A stretch of 64,000 nucleotides of DNA from Streptomyces sp. R33 (GCF_041200175.1 NZ_CP165727.1:2046001-2110000), one strand, 5' to 3'; shown: positions 1 to 8,625, counted from the first letter of the stretch. Numbers and translations are program-made. The notes: generated by a model from the sequence alone, not told the origin.

Positions 1-2205
1 GCCCACGAGGTGGATGCCGTCGGGGAGGAAGTACAGCGGCAGGTTCACCGGGCTGTCCGTCACCGGCGGGCCGATCTGGAGTCCGGTCTTGGGGTCCCAG
101 AGGGTCAGGGTGCCCGCCTTCTCCACCACGACCCGGGTGCCGTCGCCGTTGGCGATCACGGAGTCGTTGGTGGTCTTGTCCCGGACGACGGAGGTGTTGA
201 TGTGTCCGAGCCGTTGCACGCCCGCCTCCGTGACCGACCAGAGGTCCGTACCGCCCTCCTTGCTCCGGAAGGCGAGGTGCTTGTCCGGGGTGAGCTCGTC
301 GGCCTTGATCCGGTCGTCGTTGGGCACGTCGACGCCACCCTGGAGGCTCGCGGTGGAGAACAGGGATACCGCCCCGTCCTGGGTGCCCGCGGCCACCCAG
401 GTCCCGTCGCCGGACGTCGAGATGCTGAGGGCCGGGAACGCGAAGGAGCCGAGGACGCGCCGCTGGCGCAGGGCGGCGTCGTACAGGGCGACTCCCCGCT
501 TGGTGTCTCCCACCACCATCGCGTTGTTGTCCCGGGGCAGGTCGGTCATCCGGATGTCGCCCATGGGGACGGCCGCCAGCCTCCGGCCGCCGGCCAGGTC
601 CCAGAGCTCGTCCGTGTCCCCGTCCTTCGCCCCCATGACCCAGCCGTCGTCGCCTGCCACGTAGGCCATGTCCCCGTCCCGCGAGAGGATGGTGAGGCGG
701 ACCCCGTTCTCGCGTGCTTCGGTCGTGGGGTATCCGGCGAGTTCGCGCGGTTCACTCCAGGCGTTGCCGTCCTGGGCGAGCGTGCGCACCGTCTTCGCGC
801 CACCGTCGACGTAGACGAGCTCGTTCGCGTCGCGGAAGGCGAGCTCGGCCCAGACGGTGGCGGCGCGCCCTTCACTGACGGGAGCGCCGGTGCCGGTGTC
901 CCAGACGGTGATGCGCACGTCATCTCCCACGGGCATGGAGTGGAAGGCGGCGGCCAGCCTGCGGCCGTCCGGGGACAGCGCGAAGGCCCGGAAGCCCATC
1001 TGGGCGTTGGGCAGTCCGTCGGGGTTGCCTGCGGCGATCGTCCGCAGCAGCCGGCCTTCGGGCACGCCCCACAGCTCTATCCGGTTCGGCCAGACCGCCT
1101 TGGCGAGCAGCCGGCCGTCGGCGCTCAGTTCGAGCGGGCCGCCACTGTTCGGCCAGTCCTCGCCGTCGATGATCGTGAGGGGCTTGTGGGCCCGGATGTC
1201 GTAGAGGTGGACGTGCCGGTCCCCCACTCCCTTCTCGTCGGGGTCGAAGGCCGAGTAGTAGGCCATCGTGCTTCCGTCCCGGCTCACCGCGACCTTGGTC
1301 GCGGGAATGCTGCCCGCGCCCCGCCAGTCGGCCACGGCGCCGTTCCCGCCCTGCATGTGCTGCGACACCTTGTCGTTGGCGGCGACCGCCCGGGCCAGGG
1401 CCTGGGCGGCCTCGCCGGTCGGTTCGGTCTCGTAGGAGTACAGCGCGTACTGCGCGGCCCTGCGCGGGTCGGTGGCCGCCATCTCCAGCGCACGGGCGGC
1501 GAGGGCCAGGGAGGCCGAGGTACGGGCGCGGGCCAGGGCCTCGTTGCGTTGCTGCCAGGCGAAGAGCCCGGCGATCAGTGAGGTCACCAGGAGGAAGGAG
1601 AGGGTCGTGACCGCGCCGCGGAGCATGCGGACCGCGGTGCGGCGCTGACGGAGGTCCTCGCTGTCGACCTCGTCCTTGCTGAGCCCCCGGATGCGGGCCA
1701 GGAGGGCGGCGACGGTGTCACGGAACGGGGCGTCGCGTAAGGAGTACCTCTCGGCCTTGCGGATGGCCGTGAGGTCCACCCAGAGCGGCTCTTTGGCGAA
1801 TTTTCGCCTCAGCACGTCCGGGAGGCAGGTCGTACGCGACCAGTCCCAGTCGCCGGCGTCCGGGTCCCAGGCGATCGTCCCGTCGCTGACCGCGATGAGG
1901 AAGTGGTCCATGGGGCGGTGTTCCAGCCAGAACTCGATCTCGGCGCGTACCCAGCGCGACTGTGCGGCCGCCGGCGAGGCGATGTAGACGAAGTACCTGG
2001 ACTGGCCCAGCTCGTGGAGGATGGCTGCACCGAGGTCGCTGGCGGCGGCCAGACTGGTGGTGTCACGGAACACGCTGACGATCTGCCGGCGCGTCCAGGG
2101 GCGGGCGAGCCGGTGCAGGCCCCGTTGCAGCGCCTCGGCGAGTGGAACGTCCTGCTGATGGCTGTACGAGATGAAAGCGTCACGTCTGTACGTGCGTTCG
2201 TCCAT
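1..2205 (-). CDS. TIR-domain / WD40-like membrane protein (partial, C-terminus beyond window)
   Basis: Seen: translation from the ATG at 2205 (preceded by a G-rich Shine-Dalgarno, GGGGGG) is open to the left edge of the window, at least 735 codons. Residues 8-170 look like a bacterial TIR domain: it opens DAFISYSHQQD and continues with YFVYIASPAAAQSRWV and AEIEFWL. A single hydrophobic segment follows at about residues 196-216 (TLSFLLVTSLIAGLFAW), then a helical region with the ALARART/ALEMAATDPRRAA pattern common between TM and propeller in actinobacterial TIR/nSTAND proteins. The remainder has repeated SPDGRRLAAAF and DGTWVAAGTQDGAVSLF-type blades of a WD40-like propeller. Known: bacterial TIR domains are often NAD-hydrolysing or signalling modules in defence. 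Inference: a membrane-anchored sensor with a cytoplasmic TIR head. It has no obvious operon partner on its right. Confidence 0.85.
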   Translation of the reverse strand, partial: MDERTYRRDAFISYSHQQDVPLAEALQRGLHRLARPWTRRQIVSVFRDTTSLAAASDLGAAILHELGQSRYFVYIASPAAAQSRWVRAEIEFWLEHRPMDHFLIAVSDGTIAWDPDAGDWDWSRTTCLPDVLRRKFAKEPLWVDLTAIRKAERYSLRDAPFRDTVAALLARIRGLSKDEVDSEDLRQRRTAVRMLRGAVTTLSFLLVTSLIAGLFAWQQRNEALARARTSASLALAARALEMAATDPRRAAQYALYSYETEPTGEAAQALARAVAANDKVSQHMQGGNGAVADWRGAGSIPATKVAVSRDGSTMAYYSAFDPDEKGVGDRHVHLYDIRAHKPLTIIDGEDWPNSGGPLELSADGRLLAKAVWPNRIELWGVPEGRLLRTIAAGNPDGLPNAQMGFRAFALSPDGRRLAAAFHSMPVGDDVRITVWDTGTGAPVSEGRAATVWAELAFRDANELVYVDGGAKTVRTLAQDGNAWSEPRELAGYPTTEARENGVRLTILSRDGDMAYVAGDDGWVMGAKDGDTDELWDLAGGRRLAAVPMGDIRMTDLPRDNNAMVVGDTKRGVALYDAALRQRRVLGSFAFPALSISTSGDGTWVAAGTQDGAVSLFSTASLQGGVDVPNDDRIKADELTPDKHLAFRSKEGGTDLWSVTEAGVQRLGHINTSVVRDKTTNDSVIANGDGTRVVVEKAGTLTLWDPKTGLQIGPPVTDSPVNLPLYFLPDGIHLVG

Positions 2206-2423
2206 GGCCTACCCCCCGGCTCGGCTGACTCCCGTTGGTGTGACGGGTCGCAACTCGTAGGGTGACATGGCGAGTTCGACACCAGGGAGAGGTCGGGGGG
2301 CGAGTTTGCGACACAAGCCGAGGCGCCGGTCCTCCAGCTGAAGCGCCGGTCCCTTCAGCCGTGCCGCGAGGGATGCAGGGTGCCGGCACGGGCGGAATCG
2401 ACCATTTCGGCAGGGCCGGAGGG

Positions 2424-3146
2424 CTACGCCGTGTGCAGCCAGACGCGGAGCGGGCCGAGCGGGGCGAAGCCGTGGCGGACGGCGGTGGCCAGGTCCTCAC
2501 CTGACTCGTAGCCGACGACCGGAAGGCCGGGCCAGAGGTCCGCGACGGTGGTGAGGGCGCCCGCCCAGGCCTCGTCGTCCGGGGTGCCGTCCGCGGTGAA
2601 CACGTTGGAGAGGCCGACGACCGTGCCAGTCCTGTCGGCGCCCGTCCGGTTGGCCGCGGCGCCGGCGACGATGCGGCCCTCGGCGGACCGGCCGGCGAAG
2701 AAGGCGATCTCCTCGGTGAGCAGGCCCGGGTGGAACAGGCCGCTGCTCTCCCCGCCGCCCCAGGCCGCCTCCCAGGCGGCCAGCTCCCCGGCGTCGGCGA
2801 CGCGGGACCAGGTCAGGGCGCAGGCCCCGGGAGCTGGGGCGGCCGGCGGGCGGTGGATCCACTCGGCTCCGAACAGGACCTCGAAGCCCGCCGGGGCCAG
2901 GTCGAGATCGGCGAAGCTGTCCTTGACCGAGCAGCCGGGGGAGTCGGTGTCCATCGCGGCCAGCAGCGCGTCCCCCGAGGCCTCCCGGGTCAGGGTCATG
3001 CCGTCGGGGTAGTAGGGCGGGGTGCGGCGCGCACTGGTCCATGCGCCGGCCGCGAACGAGCCGCCACCGCTGACCGCCGCGCACCACTCGGCGTTGTTGC
3101 GTACCGCCGCGCGCAGCAGTTCTTCGGTGTCCGTGTCGGTGATCAC
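2424..3146 (-). CDS. GNAT-like hypothetical protein
   Basis: About 240 aa, no motif that fixes a function. The second half resembles a degenerate GNAT fold: FFAGRSAEGRIVAGAAANR, then VVGLSNVFTADG, then GLPVVGYESGEDLATAV and HGFAPLGPLRVWL, the usual order of strand, acyl-CoA loop and terminal strand. I place the start at the GTG at 3146 (MITDTDTEELL) because an AGGATC ribosome-binding sequence lies about 8 bases upstream. ATGs at 3170 and 3188 are in frame, but 3188 would overlap the divergent gene that begins at 3182. It is transcribed divergently from the GNAT gene with only about 35 bp between starts. The protein could be an acetyltransferase or a non-catalytic relative. Confidence 0.7.
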   Translation of the reverse strand: MITDTDTEELLRAAVRNNAEWCAAVSGGGSFAAGAWTSARRTPPYYPDGMTLTREASGDALLAAMDTDSPGCSVKDSFADLDLAPAGFEVLFGAEWIHRPPAAPAPGACALTWSRVADAGELAAWEAAWGGGESSGLFHPGLLTEEIAFFAGRSAEGRIVAGAAANRTGADRTGTVVGLSNVFTADGTPDDEAWAGALTTVADLWPGLPVVGYESGEDLATAVRHGFAPLGPLRVWLHTA

Positions 3147-3169
3147 GCCGGGGATCCTGTCACACCTCA

Positions 3170-3175
3170 TAGCCT
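3170..3175 (+). promoter_or_regulatory. Putative -10 box (TAGCCT), leaderless start
   Basis: TAGCCT fits the actinobacterial TANNNT -10 and ends only six bases before the ATG at 3182, so the GNAT transcript may start at its own initiation codon. No convincing -35 is visible. Confidence 0.35.
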
Positions 3176-3181
3176 GGGCGG

Positions 3182-3757
3182 ATGTCATATTCCGCGTACC
3201 TCCGCGAGGGCGAGCACGTCGGCCTGCGGCCGTTCCGGCTCGCCGACGGCCCCGAGTTCACCGCACACGTGCACGAGAGCCGGCACCTCCACCGCCCGTG
3301 GCTGTCACCGCCCGCGACGATCGAGGAGTACGAGCCGTACGCGACGCGCCTGATCGAGGGCGGGAGCAGGGCGGGGTTCCTGGTCTGCGAGCGCGCCACC
3401 GGGGCCATCGCCGGGTTCGTCAACGTCAACAACATCGTCCGCGGCGCCTTCGACTGCGGGGCGCTCGGCTACGGCGCCTTCGCGCACGCCGCCGGGCGCG
3501 GGCTGTTCCGGGAGGCGCTGGGGCTGGTCGTGGGGTACGCCTTCACCCCCGAGGACGAGGGCGGCCTGGGACTGCACCGGCTGGAGGCCAACATCCAGCC
3601 GGGCAACGCCGCCTCCCTCGCGCTGGTGCGCGGGGCCGGGTTCCGGCTGGAGGGGTTCTCGCCGGACTTCCTCTTCGTCGAAGGGGCCTGGCGCGACCAC
3701 GAGCGCTGGGCGATCACCGCCGAAATGTGTGGTCCGGACGCCGATCGCGCAGGATGA
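3182..3757 (+). CDS. RimJ/RimL-type GNAT acetyltransferase
   Basis: 191 aa, the usual length for a RimJ/RimL-type GNAT that transfers acetyl from acetyl-CoA to an amine or protein N-terminus. The N-terminal strand GLRPFRLADGPEF, the central GFVNVNNIVRGAFDCGALGYG region, and the C-terminal LEANIQPGNAASLALVRGAGF followed by RLEGF are the signature of this subfamily (the last part is the N-x-x-S...GF motif). The substrate is unknown. The start at 3182 is the first ATG and sits directly after a TANNNT box. The arginase-like gene begins 4 bases after the stop, so the two are probably co-transcribed. Confidence 0.9.
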   Translation: MSYSAYLREGEHVGLRPFRLADGPEFTAHVHESRHLHRPWLSPPATIEEYEPYATRLIEGGSRAGFLVCERATGAIAGFVNVNNIVRGAFDCGALGYGAFAHAAGRGLFREALGLVVGYAFTPEDEGGLGLHRLEANIQPGNAASLALVRGAGFRLEGFSPDFLFVEGAWRDHERWAITAEMCGPDADRAG

Positions 3758-3761
3758 AGGC

Positions 3762-4660
3762 ATGCGAAGCCTGGTGCTCCTCGACGCCCCGTCCAACCTG
3801 GGTCTGCGCCCGTCCGCGCCCGGCACCGTCCCCGGTGTCTACAAACTGGCGGGCGCCCTGCGCGACCAGGGCCTGCTGAGCCGGCTCGGCGCGCGGGAGG
3901 GCGGGGTCGTGGTGCCGCCGCGCTACGACCGCGGCAGCTGGAAGGAGGGCGACGGGGTCTTCCACGCCGGCCCCCTCGCCGCGTACACCGTCGCCCTCGC
4001 CGACCGGATCGAAACGCACTTGCGCGACGGGGAGTTCCCCGTCGTCCTCGGCGGGGACTGCTCGATCCAGCTCGGCGCCTCTCTCGCCATGCGCCGCCTC
4101 GGCCGGTACGGGCTGGCCGCGATCGACGGCTCCGCCGACTTCCGCCACCCCGGCAACGAGGCCGTCAACGGGCCCGTCGGGGCGGCCGCCGGGGAGGAGC
4201 TCGCCCTCGCCACCGGCCGCGGCCAGGCCGGTCTCGCCGACCTGGAGGGGCTCGGCCCCTACCTCCGGGACGAGGACGTACGGCTCTTCGGGCTGCGGGA
4301 CGGCGACCAGGACCTGCCGGAGCTGCGCGCGGCGGGGATCTCCGCGGCCACGGTGGGGGACATCCGGGCACGCGGCGCCGCCCCGGTGGCGCGCGCCGCG
4401 CTGGACGGGCTGCATCCGCCGGACACCTCCGGGTTCTGGGTCCACCTGGACGCCGACGTACTGGATCCTGACGTGATGCCGGCCGTCGACAGCCCCGATC
4501 CCGGCGGACTGGCCCCCGGCGACTGGCCGAGCTGCTCGCCGTGTTGGTGGGATCCCCGCGGTGCGTCGGGCTCAACGTCACGATCTACGACCCGGACCTG
4601 GATCCGGGCCTGCGGGCGGGGGCGCTGCTCGCCGACCTCGTCGTGGGGGCGTTCGGGTAA
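3762..4660 (+). pseudogene. Arginase/agmatinase-family gene with a one-base frameshift
   Basis: The ATG at 3762 (GAAGG Shine-Dalgarno) opens a ureohydrolase-family protein (MRSLVLLDAPSNLGLRP) that stays in frame to about 4522. There the family pattern PGGLAPGEL-AELL is broken: the DNA reads GGCGACTGGCC where GGCGAGCTGGCC is expected, one G missing between 4522 and 4523. In the +1 frame the normal end continues (LAELLAVLVGSPRCVGLNV ... LADLVVGAFG) to the stop at 4660, giving 299 aa when restored. Unrestored, the protein runs with a nonsense tail to 4700. The metal site is also unusual: GGDCS instead of GGDHS, and DGSADF where relatives have DGHADF, so one usual ligand His is absent, while the DADVLDP motif is intact. 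Either a sequencing error or a real lesion. Even the restored enzyme may lack normal binuclear Mn chemistry. Confidence 0.75.
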
Positions 4661-4749
4661 CGCTCCGGCCAGGGCTTTGCGCAATCCTGACCGGTGGTGA
4701 TCCGCGGAACCCCTGTGCACCGGCCGCCGTGGCGTGTTCCATTTCCTGC

Positions 4750-6717
4750 ATGGCCACCACCGTCCGCCGCGCCGTACTGACCCTGCCCGCAGCCTCCCTG
4801 GGGCCCGAGAACCCGCTGCCCGTCCTGCGCGCCCCCGCCGACGCGCACGCGTTGGACGAGCGTTCGCGCGAGGGACTGCCGCGCGACATGGCCCGGCAGA
4901 TCGGCTACGAGCCGCTGCGCTCACTGCTGCCCGTACGTCTGCTGGACGGATACCAACGGCGCAGGCAGGAACGCGAGTTCGAGGCCGTCGTCATCGAGAA
5001 CGCCCACCTGCGGGTCACCGTGCTGCCCGGACTCGGCGGCCGCGTCCACTCCGTCGTGCACCTGCCCACCGGCCGTGAACTGCTGTACCGCAACCCGGTG
5101 TTCCAGCCCGCGAACTTCGCCCTCAACGGCGCCTGGTTCTCGGGCGGCATCGAGTGGAACATCGGCGCGACCGGCCACACCACCCTCTCCTGCGCCCCGC
5201 TGCACGCCGCGCTCGTACCGGCCCCCGACGGGGGCGTGATGGTCCGGCTGTGGGAGTGGGAGCGGCTGCGCGACCTGCCGTTCCAGGTGGACCTGTGGCT
5301 GCCGGCGGAATCGGAGTTCCTGTACGTCGGCGTCCGCATCCGCAATCCGCACGAGCGGCCCGCGCCCGTGTACTGGTGGTCCAACATCGCCGTCCCGGAG
5401 GACCCCGGCACACGGGTGCTCGCCCCCGCCGACGAAGCCTGGCACTTCGGGTACGAGCGGGCCCTGCGGCGGATCCCCGTACCGCAATGGGAGGGCGAGG
5501 ACCGCACGTACCCGCTGCGCAGCACGTACCCGGCCGACTTCTTCTACGAGGTCCCGGACGAGGCCCGGCCCTGGATCGCCTCGCTGGACGCGGAGGGGCG
5601 CGGGCTCGTCCAGACGTCCACGGCCCGGCTGCGCGGACGCAAGCTGTTCGTCTGGGGCGCCGGGGAGGGCGGCCGGCGCTGGCAGGAGTGGCTGACCGAG
5701 CCCGGGACCGGCGGCTACGCCGAGATCCAGGCAGGCCTCGCCCGGACCCAGCTGGAGCACGTACGGCTCGAGGCCGGGGCGGAGTTCAGCTGGCTGGAGG
5801 CGTACGGGCCGCTGGCCGCGGACCCGGCGTCGGTGCACGGCCCCGACTGGGCGGCGGCCCGGTCCTCCGCCGAGAAGGCCCTGTCGACGGCCCTCCCCCG
5901 GGAGCGGGTCGAGGAGGCGTACGAGGCGTGGCGCCGGGCGGCCGACACCGAACCGGGGGAACGGCTGGCCGCGGGCTCGGGGTGGGGCGCGCTGGAGGTG
6001 CTGTGCGGCGGGCACAAGCTGCCCGGCACCCCGTTCGAGGAGGCGGGGCTCGGCGAGGCGCAGGCGCCCTGGCTGGAGCTGTGGCGCACCGGGGTCTTCC
6101 CCGCCCCGCGACGGGTGGCGCCGCCGGGGCCCAGCCTGGTCGCCCCGCACTGGCGGGACATGCTGGAGACCGCCCCGGCGGATCCGGTGACCGAGTACCA
6201 CCTGGGCGTGGCGCAGTGGCATGCGGGCGATGTGGCCCAGGCGGTGCGCAGCTGGGAGCGCGGGCTGGCGCTGGCACCCTCGCGGTGGCCGCTGCTGCGC
6301 TGCCTGGCGGTGGCGGACGCGCTGGCCGGCGACCCGGCGCGGGCGGCGCAGCGGTTCGCCGAGGCCTTCGCGGACCTGGCCGAGGAGAGCCGGGGCGGCG
6401 AGCCGTGGACGGCCGCGGAGTCCGCGCTGGGGCGAGAGGCGATGACGGCCCAGCTGGCCGCCGGCCGCCTGCCGGCGGCGCGGGCGGTGTGGGACCGGCT
6501 GCGGCCGGCGCTCCGCGAGGAGGGCCGGTTCCGCCTGCTGGCCGCCCGCCTGCTGGCGGCGGAGGGCCATGTGGGCGCGGCCCGCCGGGTGTTCGAGGAG
6601 GGCTTCGAACTGCCCGACCTCCGCGAGGGCGACGAGATCCTCTCGGAGGTCTGGACCCGGGTGACGGACCGCCCGCTCCCCCCGTCGTACAACTTCCGCA
6701 TGCGCCCGCCGACGTAG
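4750..6717 (+). CDS. DUF5107 domain protein with TPR-like C-terminus
   Basis: 655 aa. The N-terminal half matches the DUF5107 type: VTVLPGLGGRVHSVVH, ELLYRNPVFQPANFALNG, WFSGGIEWNIGATGH, and YWWSNIAVPE, a galactose-mutarotase-like beta-sandwich often linked to carbohydrate metabolism. From about residue 480 to 620 there are helical tetratricopeptide-like repeats (EYHLGVAQWHAGDVAQAVRS, then AGDPARAAQRFAEAF). I start at the ATG at 4750 (MATTVRRAVLTLP). No clear Shine-Dalgarno precedes it, but the in-frame extension upstream is composed like non-coding or shadow sequence and overlaps the arginase-like gene. Function unknown; a sugar-binding or glycoside-processing role is only a family inference. 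Confidence 0.85.
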   Translation: MATTVRRAVLTLPAASLGPENPLPVLRAPADAHALDERSREGLPRDMARQIGYEPLRSLLPVRLLDGYQRRRQEREFEAVVIENAHLRVTVLPGLGGRVHSVVHLPTGRELLYRNPVFQPANFALNGAWFSGGIEWNIGATGHTTLSCAPLHAALVPAPDGGVMVRLWEWERLRDLPFQVDLWLPAESEFLYVGVRIRNPHERPAPVYWWSNIAVPEDPGTRVLAPADEAWHFGYERALRRIPVPQWEGEDRTYPLRSTYPADFFYEVPDEARPWIASLDAEGRGLVQTSTARLRGRKLFVWGAGEGGRRWQEWLTEPGTGGYAEIQAGLARTQLEHVRLEAGAEFSWLEAYGPLAADPASVHGPDWAAARSSAEKALSTALPRERVEEAYEAWRRAADTEPGERLAAGSGWGALEVLCGGHKLPGTPFEEAGLGEAQAPWLELWRTGVFPAPRRVAPPGPSLVAPHWRDMLETAPADPVTEYHLGVAQWHAGDVAQAVRSWERGLALAPSRWPLLRCLAVADALAGDPARAAQRFAEAFADLAEESRGGEPWTAAESALGREAMTAQLAAGRLPAARAVWDRLRPALREEGRFRLLAARLLAAEGHVGAARRVFEEGFELPDLREGDEILSEVWTRVTDRPLPPSYNFRMRPPT

Positions 6718-6775
6718 GCCGCCCGTTCGCCGGTCGCCGCACACACCCTGCGCGCCGCAAGAAGGAGCAGACGGC

Positions 6776-7099
6776 ACGGGCGTTTCCGATGGGCCAGCCG
6801 ATTCCGGCGCTTATGGCGCCGCAACTCCGAATGCCCTGGCGCCGACCTTCGTCGCCGCCGTCGAGCGCGGCGATCACGATGACGAGAGCAGCATCGCCGC
6901 GGCTGTCGCCAGGCTCCTTCCGCCCGCTCCGGAGCCCCGGGGGATGTTCCGGCGCAACAAGCCGGACCCCCCGGACACGCGCGCCGACCAGGTGAGGAGT
7001 CTGCAGCGAAATTCACTCGCCCTGCAGGCGCTCAACCGCATGAACAAGGAATTGTTCCCAGAAATCCGAGAGCTGCAATTCAGGCTCGCGAACCAGTAG
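6776..7099 (+). CDS. Small hypothetical protein, possible ACG or lost start codon
   Basis: An open frame ends at the TAG at 7097-7099 and encodes a plausible acidic-to-basic protein: GAYGAATPNALAPTF, SSIAAAVARLLPPAPEP, MFRRNKPDPPDTRADQV, LQALNRMNKELFPEIRELQ. The first ATG in this frame is at 6944 (51 aa) and has only a weak G-run ahead of it. An excellent Shine-Dalgarno (AAGGAG, 6762-6767) instead lies 8 bases before an in-frame ACG at 6776, which would give 107 aa. So either ACG is used, the ATG has mutated to ACG, or the short form is made. Codon use (GTT, GAT, TAT, GCA, ACT, AAT) is less GC-biased than the neighbours, suggesting acquired DNA. Not recognised. Confidence 0.45.
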   Translation, partial: TGVSDGPADSGAYGAATPNALAPTFVAAVERGDHDDESSIAAAVARLLPPAPEPRGMFRRNKPDPPDTRADQVRSLQRNSLALQALNRMNKELFPEIRELQFRLANQ

Positions 7100-7141
7100 C
7101 CGACGCCCGCCGACGTGATCCGCCAACGAAAGGGAACCCAC

Positions 7142-7342
7142 ATGAATTCCTACGAGGCAAAGCAGGTCGCGGAGAAACTGCTGAAGAACGAGCCGGTCGG
7201 CGCCGAGGTCACGTTCAACGACGACTTCGACGCCACCCCGCACAGCAACAAGAACCGCCCCGACAAGGGCGAGCACGTCGACGGCTGGAAGGCCGTGAAG
7301 CGAGCGGACGGAACCATCAAGGTGGACAAGAAGTGGGCGTAG
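7142..7342 (+). CDS. Small charged hypothetical protein
   Basis: 66 aa (MNSYEAKQVAEKLLKNEP... ending VDKKWA) starting at the ATG at 7142, preceded by AAAGGGAA at a good distance. An in-frame ATG at 7115 lies upstream but without a ribosome-binding site. The protein is rich in Lys, Asp and Asn, has no cysteines, membrane segments or signal peptide, and uses many A-containing codons compared with its surroundings. It follows the small gene ending at 7099 by 42 bases and is followed by a strong hairpin, so the two small genes may form one unit. Function unknown. Confidence 0.65.
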   Translation: MNSYEAKQVAEKLLKNEPVGAEVTFNDDFDATPHSNKNRPDKGEHVDGWKAVKRADGTIKVDKKWA

Positions 7343-7372
7343 CCCTGATCTTTTCCACGCCCCTGTGACAAC

Positions 7373-7413
7373 GATGCCGTCCCGCAGGAGCTCCGGGCCT
7401 GCCGGACGGCATC
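7373..7413 (+). terminator. Hairpin terminator after small gene
   Basis: GATGCCGTC (7373-7381) pairs with GACGGCATC (7405-7413), and the inner GCAGG pairs with CCTGC. It begins about 30 bases after the stop at 7342 and has no long T-run, as is usual in Streptomyces. Confidence 0.6.
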
Positions 7414-7540
7414 GCACTGCGCGCTGTCCGCACTTCCCCGAGGAGCCGGACGGGCCCACCCGTCCGGAACACCAGGACCGGGGTGGCGTCCCCGCCACCC
7501 GTGGCACGGACCGCCCGCTGCGACGTCCGCACGATCATGG

Positions 7541-7558
7541 GAACGTTTGTTCTATTCT
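7541..7558 (+). promoter_or_regulatory. LexA (SOS) box overlapping a promoter
   Basis: GAACGTTTGTTC (7541-7552) is a perfect GAAC-N4-GTTC actinobacterial LexA operator. TATTCT (7553-7558), a TANNNT -10 element, follows immediately, so bound LexA would occlude the promoter. The radical SAM gene starts at 7586, about 28 bases further on. The mycobacterial homologue Rv2578c is, as I recall, also listed among genes with an SOS box. Confidence 0.7.
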
Positions 7559-7585
7559 CGGGCCGAGCTACCGAGGGAGGCGCGC

Positions 7586-8625
7586 ATGCGCTGGGACAAT
7601 CTGACCGACGGATCCGGGACCACGGCGAACGCAGGGGCGCTCTTCGGGGCCGGCTCCGTCGTCACGCGGACCTTCGACACCCCCGAGTTCCGCGGGATCA
7701 CCTTCCACGAGGTCCGCGCCCGCTCGGTGCTCAACCGGGTGCCCGGGCCTCGCGGATGCCGTTCGAGTGGACGGTCAACCCGTACCGCGGCTGCAGCCAC
7801 GCATGCGTGTACTGCTTCGCCCGCAAGACCCACAGCTACCTCGACCTCGACACCGGGCTCGGCTTCGACTCCCAGATAGTCGTCAAGACCAACGCCCCCG
7901 AGGTGCTGCGCCGCGAACTCGGCTCGAACCGGTGGAGCGGTGCGCACATCGCCATGGGCACCAACGTCGACTGCTACCAGCGCGCCGAGGGCCGCTACCG
8001 GCTGATGCCCGGGATCATCGAGGCCCTGACCGAGCGGGCCAACCCCTTCTCCATCCTGACCAAGGGGACGCTGATCCTGCGCGACCTCCCCCTCCTGCAG
8101 CGGGCCGCCGGGATCACCGACATCGGCATCTCCGTATCCGTCGGCTTCACCGACACCGCCCTGTGGCGGACCGTCGAACCCGGCACGCCCTCCCCCGCCG
8201 CCCGGCTGGCCGCCGTACGGGCCCTCACCGACGCCGGGATCGAGTGCGGGGTGCTGATGGCCCCGGTGATTCCCTTCCTCGGGGACTCCCCCGAGCAGCT
8301 GCGGGCCACCGTGCGGGCGGTCGCCGGGTCCGGGGCGACCTCCGTGACACCCCTGGTACTCCATCTGCGGCCGGGCGCCCGCGAGTGGTTCACGGCATGG
8401 CTGCGGGCCCACCATCCCCACCTGGTCGAACGGTACGAGCGGATGTACGCCGGCGGTTCGTACGCGCCCACCTGGTACCAGCGGCAGATCACCCGGCAAG
8501 TCCACGAGCTCGCGGCGGAATTCGGCATCGGCCCCTCCCGGCCGGCCGCAGCCCGCAGGATCGCCGTTCCCGAACGTCCGGCCGAGCCCGCGCCCGCCGT
8601 TCCCACGCAGCTCAGCCTGCTGTGA
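7586..8625 (+). pseudogene. Rv2578c-type radical SAM protein, one-base frameshift
   Basis: The ATG at 7586 has a GGGAGG Shine-Dalgarno. The first frame gives MRWDNLTDGSG ... TRTFDTPEFRGITF ... RSVLNRVPG and then becomes nonsense. The +1 frame continues with the expected ASRMPFEWTVNPYRGCSHACVYC and runs to TQLSLL at 8625. The break is in GCCCGGGCCTCG near 7745-7747, where GGGG instead of GGG would restore one 346-aa protein. The CSHACVYC motif (C-x3-C-x2-C) is the radical SAM 4Fe-4S ligand set. Known: this family resembles the spore-photoproduct-lyase-like SplB group; its biochemical role is not established. Location just behind a LexA box suggests DNA-damage induction. A homopolymer error in the assembly is as likely as a real mutation. 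Confidence 0.8.

Noticed and set aside
10..1581. Long plus-strand open frame opposite the TIR gene
   Set aside because: The minus strand gives a coherent TIR and propeller protein; the plus frame is a GC-driven shadow with no domain.
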